64,000 nt of DNA from the NCBI GenBank assembly GCA_023423045.1, contig JAFAGA010000023.1, positions 1 through 64,000 on the forward strand, read 5' to 3'. Origin of the DNA: Bacillota bacterium (GTDB lineage Bacteria > Bacillota > Clostridia > Lachnospirales > Lachnospiraceae). Both the position numbers and the translations under genes were made by a program. Below, one piece after another: positions 61,250-64,000 of the stretch. Every line of letters begins with the position of its first letter. The stretch's first letter is position 1. The notes beneath the pieces were generated by a model that was not told the origin of the DNA, did no database searches, and worked only from the letters and a program-made list of their open reading frames with translations.

Positions 61250-62545
61250 CTATGCTATTTCACCCTTGCTCTTTTTAGCACTCCGCTTTGCAATCGGCTT
61301 TCTTGCAACTACTTCTTCCGAAAGCACAATCTTCGGCTGCTCCGTTCCAAGGACTGCTTCCCGGGTTATGATGCATTTAACTGCCCTGGAGTCGGAAGGT
61401 ATATCATACATGGTATCCATCATTGCTTTTTCCATAATCGCACGCAGCCCTCTGGCACCGATCTTTCTCTTGAAGGACTGCTTCGCAATCTCCTCCAAGG
61501 CGCCTTCTTCGAATTCAAGCTCAACGCCGTCCAATTCAAACAGCTTCTTATATTGCTTTGTAATCGCATTCTTGGGTTCTGTGAGAATCCGGATCAGCGC
61601 TTTCTCATCCAGCATGTCAAGAGCCACCGTAACAGGCACGCGTCCGACAAACTCCGGAATCAAGCCAAATTTAATCAAATCCTGAGGCATTACCTGACGG
61701 AACAGCTCACCCACATTGGTCTTATCCTTTTCCGCAATGATTGCGTTAAAGCCGATGGATTTCTGTCCGGTACGCGACTCAATGATCTTCTCCAGCCCGT
61801 CAAAAGCTCCGCCGCAAATAAATAAAATATTAGTAGTATCAATCTGAATAAATTCCTGATGGGGATGCTTTCTGCCTCCCTGGGGAGGAACCGAAGCCAC
61901 AGTGCCTTCCAGTATCTTTAATAAAGCCTGCTGTACGCCTTCTCCTGATACGTCCCTGGTAATTGAGGTATTCTCAGATTTCCTGGTAATCTTATCTATC
62001 TCATCAATATATATAATTCCATATTCCGCCCGCTCGATATCAAAATCTGCAGCCTGTATAATCTTCAGCAGAATATTCTCCACATCCTCACCCACATAAC
62101 CGGCTTCGGTTAATGCGGTCGCATCCGCGATGGCAAAGGGTACGTTTAACAATTTTGCCAGAGTCTGAGCAAGATATGTCTTACCGGAACCGGTGGGACC
62201 TATCATGAGAATATTGCTTTTCTGCAGCTCCACATCCAAATCCTTCTCTGCAAGCACTCTTTTGTAATGGTTATATACGGAAACCGCCAGCACCTTCTTG
62301 GCTTCATCCTGCCCTATCGCATGCTGATCCAGAAATGCCTTGATCTCTGCAGGCTTTAATAAATTGATATCTGTATTGATTACCGGCTCACCCTCGAATT
62401 CCTCTTCGATAATCTCACTGCATATTTCGATACACTCGTCACAAATATACACACCTGGTCCCGCAATGAGCTTTCGAACCTGATCCTGGGTTTTATTACA
62501 AAAGGAACATCTCAGCTGCTTTCTGTCATCTACCTTTCCTGCCAC
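61250..62545 (-). CDS. clpX: ATP-dependent Clp protease ATP-binding subunit ClpX
   Basis: 431 residues. N-terminal C4 zinc finger (RCSFCNKTQDQVRKLIAGPGVYICDECIEIC, about 11-41), AAA+ domain with Walker A GPTGSGKTYLAQTLA, pore loop EAGYVGEDVENIL, Walker B IIYIDEIDKI, sensor region and C-terminal small domain. It unfolds substrates for ClpP. The start is GTG at 62545 (VAGKVDDRKQLRC) with GAGGTG 8 bases before; a longer frame to 62581 has no RBS. It is 51 bases downstream of clpP. Confidence 0.97.
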   Translation of the reverse strand: MAGKVDDRKQLRCSFCNKTQDQVRKLIAGPGVYICDECIEICSEIIEEEFEGEPVINTDINLLKPAEIKAFLDQHAIGQDEAKKVLAVSVYNHYKRVLAEKDLDVELQKSNILMIGPTGSGKTYLAQTLAKLLNVPFAIADATALTEAGYVGEDVENILLKIIQAADFDIERAEYGIIYIDEIDKITRKSENTSITRDVSGEGVQQALLKILEGTVASVPPQGGRKHPHQEFIQIDTTNILFICGGAFDGLEKIIESRTGQKSIGFNAIIAEKDKTNVGELFRQVMPQDLIKFGLIPEFVGRVPVTVALDMLDEKALIRILTEPKNAITKQYKKLFELDGVELEFEEGALEEIAKQSFKRKIGARGLRAIMEKAMMDTMYDIPSDSRAVKCIITREAVLGTEQPKIVLSEEVVARKPIAKRSAKKSKGEIA

Positions 62546-62596
62546 TGCCTTATCACCTCTTCTCTCTGTCTGTAAAAGCATCCCGGTGATACAGGA

Positions 62597-63178
62597 TTAT
62601 CTGCTTACAAAAATACCGTCGATAATTCCGTATTCACGTGCTTCCTCAGCACTCATATAAAAATCTCGTTCTGTATCCACCTCAATGACTTCAAGGGGCT
62701 TGCCTGTATTCTTAGCAAGAATTTCATTGAGCTTTCTTCTGGTTTTGATTATATTGTCCGCTACAATCTTGATGTCGCTTGCCTGGCCTCTTGCACCGCC
62801 GGAAGGCTGGTGTATCATCACCTCCGCGTTAGGAAGAGCAAATCTCTTGCCCTTGGTTCCTCCTGCCAGCAGGAAAGCACCCATGCTCGCTGCCATACCG
62901 ATGCAAATGGTTGAAACATCACATTTGATGTAATTCATGGTATCATAAATTGCCATGCCTGCAGTTACCGATCCGCCGGGGCTGTTAATATAGAAGCTGA
63001 TATCCTTGCCCGGATCCTCTGACTCCAAAAATAACAGCTGAGCCACGATTAAACTGGCGGTAACATCCGTCACTTCTTCTCCGAGAAAAATAATTCTTTC
63101 TTTTAATAATCTGGAATAAATATCGTAGCTTCTCTCGCCACGGCTTGTTTGTTCAATGACATAAGGTACCAAACTCAT
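62597..63178 (-). CDS. clpP: ATP-dependent Clp protease proteolytic subunit ClpP
   Basis: 193 residues. Catalytic triad: Ser in GMAASMGAFLLAGG, His in MIHQPSGG, Asp in EVDTERDFYMS. Start: ATG at 63178 (MSLVPYVIEQTSRGERSYDIYSRLL) after AAGGAGGATAAATGT. It forms the tetradecameric chamber served by ClpX, encoded next. It sits between tig and clpX in the standard Firmicutes order. Confidence 0.98.
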   Translation of the reverse strand: MSLVPYVIEQTSRGERSYDIYSRLLKERIIFLGEEVTDVTASLIVAQLLFLESEDPGKDISFYINSPGGSVTAGMAIYDTMNYIKCDVSTICIGMAASMGAFLLAGGTKGKRFALPNAEVMIHQPSGGARGQASDIKIVADNIIKTRRKLNEILAKNTGKPLEVIEVDTERDFYMSAEEAREYGIIDGIFVSR

Positions 63179-63223
63179 ACATTTATCCTCCTTTTCAAGC
63201 ATTGCTGTATATTCTTCGGTTTT

Positions 63224-64000
63224 TTAGACTTCCTTCGCTTCAGCTACGATAAGATCAACTGCCTTCTGAACTGCGATATCCGCCTTAATCTGCTCTTTTT
63301 CCTTCTCGCCGATTAATTCTTTCAATTTATCTGCTTCCATCTGATACATGGATGCCATATTATTCAGCTCTTTCTCCATATCCTCCTCGGACACTTCGAT
63401 CTGCTCCGCCTTGGCTACCGCTTCCAATACCAGTCTGCTCTGAATGCGCTTCAGCGCCTGGGGTCTTAAGCTTTCAATAAACTTCTTTGCATCCATCCCT
63501 GTAAACTGGAAATACTGCTCAAGGGAAAGCCCCTGATACTGTACTCTCTGAGCAAAGTCATCCGCCATCTGGTTTACCTGAGCATTGATCATCGGCTCGG
63601 GAATATCCATTGTGGCTCCCTCAATGATCTTATCCACTACTTCATTTTCCTTGGCTGTCTTTAAATCCTTCTCTTTATTTTCCTTAATTGTAGCCTTGAT
63701 ACTCTCTTTATATTCATCCAAGGTATCAAATTCTGATACATCCTGAGCAAAATCATCATCCAGCTCAGGAAGCTCCTTCACCTTGATTTCCTTCACCGTT
63801 ACCTTAAATAATGCAGGCTTTCCTGCCAGTTCTGCCGCATGGTATTCCTCGGGGAAGGTAACATTTACTTCTGCCTCTTCGCCGGCCGCCTTACCAATCA
63901 GCTGTTCCTCAAAGGTATCAATGAAAGAATGGGAACCGATGGTAAGTGAGTGGTTCTCCCCTTTTCCGCCTTCAAAAGGAACACCGTCAACAAATCCTTC
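63224..64000 (-). CDS. tig: Trigger factor (partial, N-terminus outside window)
   Basis: C-terminal 258 residues of trigger factor; the ribosome-binding N-domain lies beyond the right edge. The frame stays open to base 64000. Residues near the edge are the FKBP-type PPIase domain (VDGVPFEGGKGENHSLTIGS, FIDTFEEQLIGKAAGEEAEVNVTFPEEYHAAELAGKPALF), followed by the helical chaperone arms. Nascent-chain chaperone. It is the first gene of the tig-clpP-clpX cluster, 45 bases before clpP. Confidence 0.96.
   Translation of the reverse strand, partial: EGFVDGVPFEGGKGENHSLTIGSHSFIDTFEEQLIGKAAGEEAEVNVTFPEEYHAAELAGKPALFKVTVKEIKVKELPELDDDFAQDVSEFDTLDEYKESIKATIKENKEKDLKTAKENEVVDKIIEGATMDIPEPMINAQVNQMADDFAQRVQYQGLSLEQYFQFTGMDAKKFIESLRPQALKRIQSRLVLEAVAKAEQIEVSEEDMEKELNNMASMYQMEADKLKELIGEKEKEQIKADIAVQKAVDLIVAEAKEV

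Overview
The window looks like chromosome of an anaerobic, spore-forming member of the Firmicutes, most probably a plant-polysaccharide-using Lachnospiraceae (clostridial cluster XIVa). The basis is gene order (infC-rpmI-rplT; rho-rpmE-DUF1385-prmC-prfA; tig-clpP-clpX-engB), a zinc-type L31, CspABC-like subtilases, DUF4364, many GGAGG ribosome binding sites with some TTG/GTG starts, and moderate GC by eye. Most genes lie on the minus strand. No rRNA, tRNA, CRISPR array, prophage or transposase gene was seen.

Layout: 1-2400 two tandem Csp-like subtilases (the first cut by the window edge). 2490-4320 the infC-rpmI-rplT operon with a leader attenuator and an AUU-type infC start. 4360-7553 an ECF transporter S component, a possible structured RNA and a chemoreceptor. 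7650-14850 a myo-inositol catabolic operon transcribed leftwards (iolJ-iolC-iolB-iolD-iolE-iolA), followed by its DeoR-type regulator and a rightward iolG; together these cover inositol to DHAP plus acetyl-CoA, but no inositol transporter is in the window. 17513-18196 MgtC-like protein. 18452-31907 a probable 13.5-kb operon: Opp-type ABC importer (SBP, two permeases, two ATPases), HAD phosphatase, an unrecognised protein, a DUF5054/GH38-like hydrolase, an MBL hydrolase and a GH36 alpha-galactosidase. 32402-36713 a GntR/LacI-type regulator and a GH38 alpha-mannosidase. 36801-40360 a CPBP protease and cellobiose phosphorylase (GH94). 40578-63000s housekeeping: asd, dusB, coaX, argF, LTA-synthase-like protein, SPFH/NfeD pair, TrmH methyltransferase, prfA/prmC, DUF1385 protein, rpmE, rho, malic enzyme, YhcC-like radical SAM protein, DUF4364, engB, clpX, clpP and the C-terminal part of tig.

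The most unusual signal is a pair of 170-190 bp elements (15013-15184 and 16010-16197) that tightly flank the iol regulator gene. Each has a 37-46 bp outer stem enclosing a three-hairpin core. The core is 85/97 identical between copies, whereas the middle of the outer stem is unrelated in sequence yet still complementary in each copy. This is a candidate undescribed structured RNA or fold-back mobile element. Other points of interest are a second 67-bp repeat family, shared operator-like motifs in the two iol promoters and in two glycan-gene promoters, 15-bp tandem repeats that build disordered pentapeptide tracts in both Rho and the DUF1385 protein, a triple-hairpin intergenic array and an interleaved (pseudoknot-capable) repeat.

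Everything here was read by eye; no database search, folding or alignment program was run.
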